Positions 19,331 through 28,452 of a stretch of 64,000 nt of DNA are shown one piece after another. Source of the stretch: Desulfobacterales bacterium. GTDB taxonomy: Bacteria > Desulfobacterota > Desulfobulbia > Desulfobulbales > JAGXFP01. The notes under the pieces were generated by a model. It ran no database searches, was not told the DNA's origin, and saw only the letters and a program-made list of their open reading frames with translations. Positions within the stretch are counted from its first letter, which is position 1, and each line of letters starts with the position of its first letter. The position numbers were made by a program, and so were the translations under genes. Where the stretch lies: the NCBI GenBank assembly GCA_024637225.1, contig JAGXFP010000029.1, positions 18,660 through 82,659 on the forward strand, in the 5' to 3' direction.

Positions 19331-19727
19331 ATGTAATTACAGATTGATAATGACAAACGACTCGGTGGCCGTCATGAATTCAGATAGGATAAACAATAAC
19401 AGGAGAATTGAGTGGGTGCGGTCAGACCGGCACTCGGCGGATATTATCGGGAACCCCGCATTCCTTCTGCTAAATTGAGCAATAATAGAGCCGGTTGTCA
19501 AATAAAATGTTTGGTGAATATTCAACAAAATCTCACCTCTATCTCCCGATTTAAACTTTTTCTACCAGCGCATCTTGCCCGAATATCTGACAAATCGAAC
19601 TAATTATCGAATATATTGAAATCTCCAAACTCGCTATTACGGATTGATAAATTTGCAGGGTTGTCTGGTTAAGAACTTGCAGAAGTTCCTCTCCGGTTTA
19701 TCGACAATTATTCAATACGCCGGGGCC
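19331..19727. other. Gene-poor stretch
   Basis: AT-richer sequence with short ORFs on both strands that lack ribosome sites and family features. I see no supported gene, RNA or promoter. Confidence 0.4.
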
Positions 19728-19950
19728 GTCATTCCCGCATGTTTTTAGCGGGAATCCAGAAGTTGAAGTTGAAGCTGAAAATCTTATGAAACAAATCATG
19801 CCAATCGGGATTGGGCCTATCGCTTAACTCCGGCTTCCATGCACGCTTTCATCCCGCCTACCATTTACTGAAATCCTTCGATGTATATAGCAGGCTGCTT
19901 GTTCATAGGTGGCAACCTGGATTCCGGCTAACAACCTGCCGGAATGACGG
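19728..19950. repeat. CATTCCCGC / GGAATGACGG repeat pair
   Basis: GTCATTCCCGCATGTTTTTAGCGGGAATCC at the left is itself a hairpin (quoted stems CATTCCCGC and GCGGGAATCC). A related, inverted GATTCCGGC / GCCGGAATGAC lies at 19918-19950. These are common intergenic palindromes in proteobacteria. Confidence 0.55.
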
Positions 19951-20134
19951 AGTGTTGGCTGCCGGAATGACAATATATTGGCCCACATAAATCCAGCAGC
20001 AGCCGTGGATAGTCTTTTTGCGCAAAAATGGGCGCTGCAAATTTCTAACCGGACAATGCTGACAAATTTGACCGCGCCCGCGGAAATAAGTGATAATTTC
20101 CCAGGAATACCAAAATTCAATCTGGAGGCCGCAA

Positions 20135-20707
20135 ATGAAAAATCCACTGCTTACCATATTTGACAAACCCGTAAAAAGTCTCGGGATGGATGCCGTGATA
20201 CTTGGTTGTCTGTTAGTGGCGGGCGGATGCGCCCCGGGTCGGATGGACCGTGAACTTATTATGGACAGGGAGGGGGTTTCGGGCTCTTTCAATATGATCC
20301 GGGTGGGAGGTACCTTCGCGGATGACGCCGATAGAATCGTCATTCTCGATTTCGAGGACGACGCTTATTTTTTTAACCCGGTGGCCGGCCCCGGCCGGGT
20401 CAGGCAATCCCCCGGCATTCCCGCCGACGAAGCGCTGCGGCGAGCCGAACTGTTTTTCAGCGCTCATTGCGCCTATAACGGTTATCAGATCAGAAAACTG
20501 ATTTTACCGGAAACCGGGAAGCCGGTCGGCTATGAATTGACCCCGGACTATCCGGCCAGCCTCTGCGAAGCCGGCAACGAGGTCCTGGTCAACTACGGCA
20601 AACCAGAAAACGGCGAGATCAAGGTTTACACCTCGCTGCTTTTGAAGATCAAAGACGGCGGCAGCGACAGTATGCTGGACTTTGATCTGCCCAGGCCGGC
20701 GCGTTGA
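20135..20707 (+). CDS. Small lipoprotein, function unknown
   Basis: The 190-residue product has an N-terminal hydrophobic stretch (MDAVILGCLLVAGGC) with a plausible lipobox VAGGC. An acidic globular region follows (ADDADRIVILDFEDDAYFFN, then ELFFSAHCAYNGYQIRKLI). I do not recognise the family. GGAGG lies 6 bases upstream of the ATG at 20135, which is preferred over the track start at 20090. It converges on the porin-cytochrome operon from the other side, and its TGA stop is the first base set of a heptanucleotide array. Confidence 0.65.
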   Translation: MKNPLLTIFDKPVKSLGMDAVILGCLLVAGGCAPGRMDRELIMDREGVSGSFNMIRVGGTFADDADRIVILDFEDDAYFFNPVAGPGRVRQSPGIPADEALRRAELFFSAHCAYNGYQIRKLILPETGKPVGYELTPDYPASLCEAGNEVLVNYGKPENGEIKVYTSLLLKIKDGGSDSMLDFDLPRPAR

Positions 20708-20797
20708 GCTGGAAGCTGAAAGCTACAAGCTATAAGCTGCAAGCTGAAAGCTGAAAGCTGAAAGCTGAAAGCTAAAAGCCACAAGCTACAAGCTACA
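20707..20797. repeat. Heptanucleotide array H3 (AGCTGAA type)
   Basis: Thirteen in-register 7-base units follow the stop codon of the upstream gene: AGCTGGA, AGCTGAA, AGCTACA, AGCTATA, AGCTGCA, then AGCTGAA four times and variants. Units are reverse complements of those in H4. A ~40 bp companion module is at 20807-20843; further diverged units continue to about 21090. Confidence 0.85.
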
Positions 20798-21093
20798 GAA
20801 CAGATCTAACCTCTGGGCCTGTCTTGCCAGGAACCTGGGTCTAAACTGGTCTGCCATGTGCTCCTCCCTCACTTCTCACCGTCCTTCCCCCCTCACCGTG
20901 TTCCCCCTGTCCCTTGAAGCTCGCCCTTCACCACTTCCTCATCGATGGGGCGAACACTATATGAAATCAATGGGATTGGGACAGCCTAAGGATTCGCCCC
21001 CGAGCCGGAAAAGAAACAAACGAAACAAAAAAGCTCCTAAATATAAAAGCCTGAAGCTTTTGGCTTTTGGCTTGCAGCTTATAGCTTGCCCCT

Positions 21094-21125
21094 AAAAAAA
21101 AGCCGGACCCGCAATCGGGTCCGGC
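21094..21125 (-). terminator. Terminator of the porin-cytochrome operon
   Basis: On the minus strand GCCGGACCCG pairs with CGGGTCCGGC around a 4-nt loop and is followed by eight T residues, 27 bases after the 13-heme gene. Confidence 0.92.
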
Positions 21126-21151
21126 CTGGTTAAGTCAAAATCTGACGGCTT

Positions 21152-23536
21152 CTATGGTCTAGCCACCGCGTTAGCCGGAGAACCGGCATTCAGATAAGCC
21201 GCGCCGACAGGATACGCGGTCAGGTTGATAACTCCATCAAGGACGCCGTTATCGAGCCAGTCGATGGAATCGAACATCAGGCGTCTTCCGTAAAGCGAGT
21301 TATGCACGCGGATACAGGGTTCTTCCGTCATGTACAGGCTGTTCTGGAAAGCGCCGTAGGCCTCAAGCGGGACAGTGTCAAAGCCTGCCGGTATCGGCGG
21401 CACGGCGGTCAAATCCGATTCCTGAGTGATGTCCACGCCAAGATAGTTGGGCACGGTGTTATTGACCAGATCGAGCAGGGCCTGGCGGGCACTGGTAAAA
21501 TCGACTCTCCGCTGGTTGAGGAAGTCGGGATTGACCCCGCCACCATGACAGTTGTCGCACAGGGCCTGATTATTGATCGCCGTAATGTTACCGGTACCGG
21601 CGTCCTCGGTCACCGCCGTGAAGTGATGGTCGGCGGTCCCGGCCATATGGCAGCTGACGCATGGTCCGTCACCTTCGGCATCGATATCGTCATGCTGAAG
21701 GTTCGGGGTGGAATAATCCAATGGAGTGCCCGCGACATCCGTATACTCGAAACCGGTGTGGGTCACCGCTGCGTACAGCGAACCGGCGGTCGGAGCGTGA
21801 TGGCCTGCAAACCGGGTCGAACGTCTGCCGGTGCGAATCGAAGTGTTATTGCCGCGTCCGGCATGACAGGCGCCGCATACATCCGAATTGCCTTTCTCCG
21901 GCAGCACTACAGACTCGGTCACACCGGTCTGGCTGTCCGGGGTTTCGTTGACGAAATCGAGGGTAATGCCGTTAGGATCGTCCCGCAAGGCGCCGCTGTT
22001 GTTAGCGTGACAGCCCCAGCAGTAGAGCATTTCGTTCTGGCCGGAGGAGGTGACCGCGCCGGTGTCTGGGTCCTTACTCCAAGCCACAAGATGGGAGTAA
22101 TCGTTAGCAGTGCTGTCATAGGCAACGGTATCGGCCATAAAGTTCTTCAGGCCTGTCGCGGTGTGGCAGCGCTGACAGGACTGACGATTTTGGGCGTCCC
22201 AGTCATAATGCAGCCAGGCATCGCCGGTTGCACTGGTTACCCCCGCCTGGCGAATGGCAACCGCCCCGGCCAGGGAATGTCCGTCAGCGCCGGCACCCTC
22301 CTTGACTTCGAGAATCTCGCCGCCGTGCGCGGAGCCGGCCCACTGCCGATTGATGGTGAGATCGGCCGAATGGAGGTTATGACAGCCGCGACAGGCGCCC
22401 TGTTCGTCATCGGTGGCCTTGACCACATAGCCCTCGATCTGGTTGGGGGCGCAGGTGGGTAGAATGTCTTCCTCGCCCGGAGAATATTCTGGATCGCCAT
22501 CGAGATCATCGTCATTGCAATTGACTCTCTCGGATTCATAGCTGGTCAGCGGGTTGTCGTAATGGGTGGAGGAGATTACCCGCTCGTAACGTGCCGAATG
22601 GTAGATCAGGTCGCCCTGCGGTCCATCATCGGTGACTCCCGTTGCGGCCAGAGCATTCATCGCATCCAGCCATTGATTATAGCTGGTGACGATCATATCC
22701 TCATTGGTGATCGAAACCAGCTGGGCATTGGCATCCTGGTGGCAGTTGGTGCAGGTGGCGTACTCGGCCGTTTGGGTGAGCCTGCGACTATCGCCGCGGC
22801 CGGTGAACTCTTCGGGCTTGAGCAGTTCGTTGCCGACGTTATGGGAATCATGGCAGGTCCGGCACTGGATGGCATGGACATCGCCGTCGATCGGCAGGGT
22901 GTTCTGCAGGGCGGCGAAGGTGGTTACATCCCTATACCTTCTGGCCCCTTCGTCGTTATGGCATTTGACGCAGATCGTCTGATTGCGGCCGTCGGCATCG
23001 GCATGGGCCGAAGCCTGCCAATCGGTAAAGATATTATCGGCCTCGGGATGAAACTGCAGATGGCTTTCCGGCAGTTGGGTATGACACTCGCCGCAGGTAG
23101 CCGCCTCCGGATGGGCATTGGGCATCGGCCCGATGCCGAAATGGTCCTCGCCGCTGCCGTGGCAGGCCTCGCAGGTGACCGCCGCCAGTCCCTCCGGCGG
23201 CACGTTGGCCGGATCGATCAAATCTTGAATCAATTGGCCATCGCCAACCGGATCGTGACATTCCAGACAGGTCGTATCGCTGGCTGCGTTGTTGCTGGGA
23301 CTATGGATCACATGTCCGCTTTGCAGAAAACCGTTTACCTCGTCCTGGCTCCAGGAAAAATCCTCGTGGCAGTCGATACATCTATCGGCCCCGACGAACC
23401 CCCTGGCTTGAACGGTCTCCTGGGTTCCGCTGGGAACGGTTTCGCTGTCGTCGGAATCGAGGTTGCTGCTGCAACCCCAGAGCGGCAGCAGCATAGACAG
23501 CGCCATACCTGCGATTGTGATTTTCTGTAATTTCAT
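21152..23536 (-). CDS. 13-heme c-type cytochrome lipoprotein (outer surface)
   Basis: The ~794-residue product has a signal peptide and lipobox (MLLPLWGC) and thirteen CxxCH sites: CIDCH, CLECH, CEACH, CGECH, CVKCH, CRTCH, CTNCH, CRGCH, CQRCH, CWGCH, CGACH, CVSCH and CDNCH. A fourteenth candidate near the C-terminus, CIRVH, lacks the second cysteine and should not bind covalently. The C-terminal NSLYGRRLMFDSIDWLDNG stretch is heme-free. Architecture and position (last of porin, periplasmic cytochrome, lipoprotein cytochrome) match the outer-surface cytochrome of Geobacter porin-cytochrome complexes, which pass electrons to extracellular acceptors. AGGAGG is best spaced to the second ATG (23536). 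Confidence 0.92.
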   Translation of the reverse strand: MKLQKITIAGMALSMLLPLWGCSSNLDSDDSETVPSGTQETVQARGFVGADRCIDCHEDFSWSQDEVNGFLQSGHVIHSPSNNAASDTTCLECHDPVGDGQLIQDLIDPANVPPEGLAAVTCEACHGSGEDHFGIGPMPNAHPEAATCGECHTQLPESHLQFHPEADNIFTDWQASAHADADGRNQTICVKCHNDEGARRYRDVTTFAALQNTLPIDGDVHAIQCRTCHDSHNVGNELLKPEEFTGRGDSRRLTQTAEYATCTNCHQDANAQLVSITNEDMIVTSYNQWLDAMNALAATGVTDDGPQGDLIYHSARYERVISSTHYDNPLTSYESERVNCNDDDLDGDPEYSPGEEDILPTCAPNQIEGYVVKATDDEQGACRGCHNLHSADLTINRQWAGSAHGGEILEVKEGAGADGHSLAGAVAIRQAGVTSATGDAWLHYDWDAQNRQSCQRCHTATGLKNFMADTVAYDSTANDYSHLVAWSKDPDTGAVTSSGQNEMLYCWGCHANNSGALRDDPNGITLDFVNETPDSQTGVTESVVLPEKGNSDVCGACHAGRGNNTSIRTGRRSTRFAGHHAPTAGSLYAAVTHTGFEYTDVAGTPLDYSTPNLQHDDIDAEGDGPCVSCHMAGTADHHFTAVTEDAGTGNITAINNQALCDNCHGGGVNPDFLNQRRVDFTSARQALLDLVNNTVPNYLGVDITQESDLTAVPPIPAGFDTVPLEAYGAFQNSLYMTEEPCIRVHNSLYGRRLMFDSIDWLDNGVLDGVINLTAYPVGAAYLNAGSPANAVARP

Positions 23537-23582
23537 CATTTCCTCCTTCTAGTTGATTGACTAGAAAATTTATGTAATTTGC

Positions 23583-24407
23583 TTAATGACATTTCTTGCA
23601 AGTCCTATTATCGCTGGCATCCCTGAGATTTTCCTGGATACTGCCCCAGTCCTCGGGATGGGGATTGACCCGCAGTCCGCTGACTGCACTGTGACAGGTC
23701 AGACAGACATCGCCTTGGGGATGACATGCCTGACATGTTGTAAGGTTCTTGCGGGCCTCCCGGGCATGTTGGCTCGACCACTCGTGGGCCGGCAGCACCG
23801 AATTGGGATGGCAAGCGCCGCAGGAGTCCTCCGGAAAGTTTTCATGGGGAGTCCCCGAAACCGACAGGGAGCTCCACCCCTGGCGATGAGAAAGAATGGC
23901 CAGATCTGCGGGGGCGAACTGATCGTGGCATTCGTTGCAGAACCGCTGTTCGTGGCAGCTCGAGCAGAGTTGCGGATCTGTCCGGGCCGCGATCGGATGG
24001 GTTACGTGAAAGTCGGAGCGATGGACATTGATCATGTTATTGGTGAATTCGCCCTGCTCGTCGGCGAAACCGGCCTTGTGGCAATCGAGGCAGTCGGCCT
24101 GCTGGTGACAGGCCTCGCAGTTATTGGCCTTGTTCTTAGCGAATGGACGATGGTTCAGGGGCCAGACCGGGCCATGGGTCTCCAGGGCCGGAAAGGAGAC
24201 ATCATCGATAAAGTCTTGTTGATGACATTCCCCGCAAACCTCGGCTTCCGGGCTGATGCTTTCGGCATCTTCCACATGGCAGGTGGCGCACCGGACATCC
24301 TCGCCGAGATATCCAAGATGTTCGTCGTGATCGAATTCAACGGCTCCCGCCGGACCGACGCCCAGCAAGAGGAGCAGCGATAACAGGTATAATATTTTGC
24401 GAATCAT
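23583..24407 (-). CDS. 10-heme periplasmic c-type cytochrome
   Basis: The 274-residue product has a signal peptide (ILYLLSLLLLLGVGPAGA) and ten CxxCH sites: CATCH, CGECH, CEACH, CLDCH, CSSCH, CNECH, CGACH, CQACH, CLTCH and CKKCH, the last forming the C-terminus itself. There is no lipobox, so it should be soluble in the periplasm. Many extra histidines (HRPFAKN, HVTHPIAA, HEWSSQHAREA) fit bis-His ligation. Its place between porin and surface cytochrome matches the Oma-type component that hands electrons through the porin. AGGAGG is 6 bases before the ATG. The short gaps (about 12 and 43 bases) indicate one operon. Confidence 0.93.
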   Translation of the reverse strand: MIRKILYLLSLLLLLGVGPAGAVEFDHDEHLGYLGEDVRCATCHVEDAESISPEAEVCGECHQQDFIDDVSFPALETHGPVWPLNHRPFAKNKANNCEACHQQADCLDCHKAGFADEQGEFTNNMINVHRSDFHVTHPIAARTDPQLCSSCHEQRFCNECHDQFAPADLAILSHRQGWSSLSVSGTPHENFPEDSCGACHPNSVLPAHEWSSQHAREARKNLTTCQACHPQGDVCLTCHSAVSGLRVNPHPEDWGSIQENLRDASDNRTCKKCH

Positions 24408-24419
24408 AGAAGCCTCCTT

Positions 24420-25643
24420 TTAAAAGCGGGTATTAAGTCGTATCCGGCCGCGGTAGTGATCTTCCCAAAGATCACTGGAAATCCATTCGGCCTTGGCCTG
24501 GAGACTAATTCTATTGGTGAAATCGTATTGCCCGTCCACCCAGGTCCGGGAACTGGTGGTCTCGTCTTCATCCAAGGTAAGCCTGCGCTCGAGGACATCG
24601 ACATTGGCGCCGACCCCGAGCCGCAGATGTTCGATAACTTTATAGGAGAGGTGGGTTTTAACGCCGTAGAGATCCTGGCCGTCATCGTCGTCCCGGAAGA
24701 CGCCGCTCAGATAGCCGGCAAAACGGTTGGTCCGGATCTGTTCGATTCCGGCTTCATAGACCTGGGCATCGTCGACATCCTCGTAGATCTCGTACTCGAT
24801 CCGGGCAAAGGCGTAGAGTCCGGGATCGATCCGATAGCGGAACTCGGCCATCACCTCTTCGTATTCATCGGCGGCGAAGACCGAATAGATCGAAGTGGAA
24901 GAGAAGACCGGCAGCGAATAGAGGTATTCGGTCCTGAGCGACCAGTCCGAATCGCTGTGGTAATTGGCCCCGCCCAGGAAATAACTCACCGACTCGATCA
25001 GTAGATTGTACTGGACCTCGGTATAGAGGTTCAGCATATCGAGAAGGTCGTAATCGCCGTCCAATCCGGCCAGCTCATGGGTCAATTCGCTCTCTTCCCA
25101 TTTCTGCAGATAGGAGAGGCCGAGATCGAGTTCGTCGAAAAACTCGCCGCGCAGTTCAGCGCCCCAGATCAGGTCCTCGGCGTCATAACCTTTGTAGTAG
25201 GTGACATCGCCGCCGCCGTAAAGGGAAAAGCCGAAATCGCCCAGATCGTCCATCCTGATCAGCAGGCCGTCCATAATCGAAGCCCCGGCGGTGGTGGAAA
25301 TAAACTGTCTGCCCAGTTTCAGATCAACATCGCCCAGATTATTCTTTTCCAGATAGGCGTAATAAAGCCGGCTGTCGACATCGACGTCGTCCTCCAGACT
25401 GTCGGCCAGCCGCCCGTAGCCTTTGAAGTTCAGGCCGTCACCGTCCAGGTCGGTAGCATTCAGTAGAAGATACTGATAGATAGGAGTGACTTCGTCCTCC
25501 CTGCTGCCTACCGTATACCACTCAAAGACCGTACTGGACCTCCCCGACAATTCCGGAGCCTTCGCCACGGCAGGCTCCGGAGGCCCTGCCGCGACAAAAA
25601 AACAGGCGGCAACACCGAAAGCAAACCATCGTTGAATCTCCAT
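24420..25643 (-). CDS. Outer-membrane porin of a porin-cytochrome complex
   Basis: The 407-residue product starts MEIQRWFAFGVAACFFVAAG, a signal peptide. It is rich in alternating aromatic/polar beta strands (DVDLKLGRQFISTTAG, RTEYLYSLPVFSS) and ends in phenylalanine (RIRLNTRF), the outer-membrane beta-barrel signature. It lies directly upstream of a 10-heme and a 13-heme cytochrome gene, so it probably sheathes the conduit across the outer membrane, as OmbB-type porins do. It is paralogous to the porin at 29127, sharing LGRQF/LGRQY and SLYGG segments. GGAGGGAG precedes the ATG at 25643. An AT-rich stretch with TATAAT about 150 bases upstream may be the promoter. Confidence 0.88.
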   Translation of the reverse strand: MEIQRWFAFGVAACFFVAAGPPEPAVAKAPELSGRSSTVFEWYTVGSREDEVTPIYQYLLLNATDLDGDGLNFKGYGRLADSLEDDVDVDSRLYYAYLEKNNLGDVDLKLGRQFISTTAGASIMDGLLIRMDDLGDFGFSLYGGGDVTYYKGYDAEDLIWGAELRGEFFDELDLGLSYLQKWEESELTHELAGLDGDYDLLDMLNLYTEVQYNLLIESVSYFLGGANYHSDSDWSLRTEYLYSLPVFSSTSIYSVFAADEYEEVMAEFRYRIDPGLYAFARIEYEIYEDVDDAQVYEAGIEQIRTNRFAGYLSGVFRDDDDGQDLYGVKTHLSYKVIEHLRLGVGANVDVLERRLTLDEDETTSSRTWVDGQYDFTNRISLQAKAEWISSDLWEDHYRGRIRLNTRF

Positions 25644-25834
25644 TCTCCCTCCTTCGTAATTACCCGATTGTCCGGAACCACTCGGAAACCCCGCCGACAC
25701 AACCGCGGGGCAGCTACCCGGCCCGTACCTGAGGGGCCTTAGTAAAATTAGCTCACAAAATCCCCGCGCTACGCAAACTTTTTTTTAAAAAAAATTATAT
25801 TTATTGTTTTTCTGAATCAGTGAGCGGCTGAGAA

Positions 25835-26003
25835 CAGGGGCAAGATTCAAGGAACAAGGACGGTAAGGGGTTAGGGGATAGGAGTTAGGGGTTAAGAGCG
25901 AGGAGGAAGGGCGGTGAGGAGTTAGGGGATAGAAGTGAGGGTTGAGAAAGACCCATAGATTCAGGTTCTTGGCAAGGCAGTTCTGGAGTTTGGATTTGTT
26001 TTA
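25835..26003. repeat. Degenerate heptamer region and 40-bp module beside H4
   Basis: GGGTTAGGGGATAGGAGTTAGG and similar GA/GT-rich 7-base units (shortened in quoting to GGGGATAGGAGTTAGG) precede the companion module at 25957-25993 (TCTTGGCAAGGCAGTTC core). Confidence 0.6.
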
Positions 26004-26150
26004 TAGCTTGTAGCTTGTAGCTTGTAGCTTCTGGCTTCTGGCTTCTGGCTTCTGGCTTCTGGCTTCTGGCTTCTGGCTTCTGGCTTCTGGCTTCTGGCTT
26101 CTGGCTTCTGGCTTGTGGCTTGTGGCTTGTGGCTTGTGGCTTTTAGCTTG
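26004..26150. repeat. Heptanucleotide array H4: 21 in-register units
   Basis: Exactly 21 consecutive 7-base units: TAGCTTG x3, TAGCTTC, TGGCTTC x11, TGGCTTG x4, TGGCTTT, TAGCTTG. The blocks of identical units indicate recent slippage. The 61-aa ORF read from it (KPEARSQ repeats) is an artefact of the array. Confidence 0.95.
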
Positions 26151-26170
26151 AAACTTGAGCCTTGAATCTT

Positions 26171-26210
26171 GTTTTAAAACGACCACGGGCGGCCCGAAGG
26201 CCGCCCGTGG
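26171..26210 (-). terminator. Terminator of the decaheme gene
   Basis: CCACGGGCGGCC and GGCCGCCCGTGG form a 12-bp perfect stem with a 4-nt loop; on the minus strand it is followed by TCGTTTTAAAAC. Confidence 0.88.
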
Positions 26211-26253
26211 TGATTAGGTTATATTACCGCGTATTGCGGCAGGTTTTGGCAGA

Positions 26254-28299
26254 TTAGATATCACCGCCATTCTGGGCGATATGATCCTGCGCCCCTGCAA
26301 CGTCGCCATGACAGCCGACACAGGCAAGAGTATAACCGTTCGGCACACCCGTGAAGGCGGTGCTGTCGGAGTTATGGCAGGTCTGGCAATGGGCTACGTC
26401 CTGCGGGTAGGTAATCTCCGTCCATACCCGGTCATGGCCGTCGGCGCCGAGGCCGCTGGCGGAATGGACCGCATGTACCCGCTGAACCAGGGGAGTGCCG
26501 TAGCCGCCGGAGAAATCGTGGCAGGCCAGGCATTCATCGGTATCGAAGGCCGCGTTATGGGGATGGGCGCCCTGAAGATGCATGCGGTTGTCGCCATGAC
26601 AGCCGGTACAGTCGCCGGCCACCTTGGGCTCTTCCGTGGCGGTTCCGATCTGGAAGGTTTTAAGGGCGGTGGACATGGTGACATAATCGTCACCGGCGAT
26701 AGCGCCGTAGTCGCCGCCTTCGAACCTTACCATATAGGTTCCCGGGGCGAGGTCATCGGTGATTGCATCCATCTGGAAGGTGTAACCGGTCGAAGTGGCG
26801 GTCACGCCGGTATCGGTGGAGGTTGCCAGCATGCTGACGCCGCCGCCGAGTACCGGTACGGCATGGGCTCTAGGTCCGTAGACATCCAGATCGGCATTGG
26901 CCAGGCCGCCGCCGACTACGCCTTCAGTAGTGTCGGTGCTGGTGTAGACGCTGCCGTCAACACCGGCCAGGGTCACGGTCACAACCGGAGCTTCACCGGT
27001 TACATAATGGGTCCCGTTAGCCGGAGCCGACATGCTGATGGTGACATCGAATTCCGGAGTGTCGGCCGCGGCCGGAGTAACGGTATGATAGCCGATAATT
27101 GCGGCCGACGAATGGCAGAAAACACAACCGCTGTTGTTTGTCTGAACGTTACCGCTATGTGCAACCATACCCGCGGGGACAGTGGCATCGAAGCTGATGT
27201 TGTCATGACAGGAGCCGCAGGCGTTCATGGTGGGAACGGTATTCCAGTTGTCGGCGTCCGGAGTTTCCGTATCGGCCGCGGTATGGCACTTCTCGCAGTT
27301 GGTCAGATCCTCGGGATAGAGCACTTCGGTAAAGTCATGCTCGCCGTCATTATGACCCCAGATAGTGTAGGGCTGGGTCAGGTCTGCACCTCTATGGATC
27401 TTGTGGATCATCGAGGTCATATCGACCACGATGCCGCTGTTGGCGTCCTGGGTGCCGGGGTTATGGCAGATCACGCAGTTTTTGACGGTAATGCGGTCGC
27501 CGCCGTGGCCGGCCAGAGCGCCGTGGCACTCGTTACAGGAAGCGACTGTAGCGATGTCGCGGGTAACGGTGACATCAGACTGGGCAGTGGTAAAGTCGCT
27601 GAGACCGTCGACAATGGTCGCGGGTATGAAATCCACCGCGGCCTGGCCGACCGGATCGCCGTGGCCGCCATAGTAAACCGCAACCCGATGGGTCAGAGTC
27701 GGCTCCCATGTCACCGCTACTGCGGCATCGGAAGCGGTCAGGTCTGCGATAGTACAGGTGTACTCACCGGCGTTGACGGTCGCAACCGGGGTACAGCTGA
27801 ATTTGTCGCCCTTGGGGGCCTGCGCAAGAGCCGCCGAACCGTTGTTTGAACCCGGACTCGTAGCGCCAGTAGTTTCGAATTTATTAACGTAGTTCACCCA
27901 GTAGTCGGCATCACCGCCGGTACCTTCAACCAGCTTGGCGAAAGCGATTTTGACGTCGCCTAGTCCCGATACGGGGGCGACGGCATCCGCCACGGTAAAG
28001 GTCACCACGGCATTAGTCCCGCCCGTAACAACGTCAAAGTCGGTAATCGTCACATCGTGGGTGGCAAAATACTCCGCCCCGAGGTCATGATCATCCCCCA
28101 GCGACACCAGAAAATCACCGTCGCCGTGGCAGACATTACAGGACTCATCAGTCTCGGTCACCGGGCCGGCCGGGCCTTCGGCTCCCGCAGGTCCCGCGGG
28201 TCCCGCTGCACCGTCATCGCCGGAGCAGCCCGTCAGGGCCAGACTCAGACCGAAAAAGCCGGTTAAAAGACATCTCCTAAATTGTTTCAAATTCTTCAT
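26254..28299 (-). CDS. OmcA/MtrC-family decaheme c-type cytochrome lipoprotein
   Basis: The 681-residue product has a lipobox (LALTGC), a collagen-like Gly-Pro-Ala run just after it (DDGAAGPAGPAGAEGPAGP), and ten CxxCH sites: CNVCH, CNECH, CVICH, CEKCH, CGSCH, CVFCH, CTGCH, CLACH, CQTCH and CVGCH. Two pentaheme blocks are separated by beta-rich domains, and MIHKIHRGADL plus HAVHSASGL are typical of the family. In Shewanella these proteins sit on the cell surface and reduce metals or electrodes. It is transcribed alone, with its own promoter and terminator, between two porin-cytochrome clusters. GGGAG precedes the ATG at 28299. Confidence 0.93.
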   Translation of the reverse strand: MKNLKQFRRCLLTGFFGLSLALTGCSGDDGAAGPAGPAGAEGPAGPVTETDESCNVCHGDGDFLVSLGDDHDLGAEYFATHDVTITDFDVVTGGTNAVVTFTVADAVAPVSGLGDVKIAFAKLVEGTGGDADYWVNYVNKFETTGATSPGSNNGSAALAQAPKGDKFSCTPVATVNAGEYTCTIADLTASDAAVAVTWEPTLTHRVAVYYGGHGDPVGQAAVDFIPATIVDGLSDFTTAQSDVTVTRDIATVASCNECHGALAGHGGDRITVKNCVICHNPGTQDANSGIVVDMTSMIHKIHRGADLTQPYTIWGHNDGEHDFTEVLYPEDLTNCEKCHTAADTETPDADNWNTVPTMNACGSCHDNISFDATVPAGMVAHSGNVQTNNSGCVFCHSSAAIIGYHTVTPAAADTPEFDVTISMSAPANGTHYVTGEAPVVTVTLAGVDGSVYTSTDTTEGVVGGGLANADLDVYGPRAHAVPVLGGGVSMLATSTDTGVTATSTGYTFQMDAITDDLAPGTYMVRFEGGDYGAIAGDDYVTMSTALKTFQIGTATEEPKVAGDCTGCHGDNRMHLQGAHPHNAAFDTDECLACHDFSGGYGTPLVQRVHAVHSASGLGADGHDRVWTEITYPQDVAHCQTCHNSDSTAFTGVPNGYTLACVGCHGDVAGAQDHIAQNGGDI

Positions 28300-28423
28300 C
28301 TTTTTCTCCCTTCCTTGTTGGTTGTTATTCACCCCCCGCTAATTGCGGGTTACTGAACTCCAAACCTGTTTACTACCGCCCCCACGTTCTCCGCAAAGAA
28401 AAGAGGGGGAAAAACCAAACTTG

Positions 28424-28452
28424 TATATACAGTATTTGATAATCTTTATCAA
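28424..28452 (-). promoter_or_regulatory. Promoter of the decaheme gene with overlapping palindrome
   Basis: On the minus strand TTGATA (28447-28452), a 17-bp spacer and TATATA (28424-28429) form a sigma-70-type promoter. The 17-bp palindrome TTGATAAAGATTATCAA covers the -35 box (28436-28452) and could be an operator. The regulator is unknown. Confidence 0.55.

Noticed and set aside
26004-26150. CRISPR array
   Set aside because: Units are contiguous 7-mers with no spacers, and no cas genes are present.
26001-26186. 61-aa ORF with KPEARSQ repeats
   Set aside because: Direct translation of the 7-bp array; no ribosome site.
26281-27849. 522-aa plus-strand ORF over the decaheme gene
   Set aside because: Complement of repeated CxxCH-coding DNA; no heme sites of its own.
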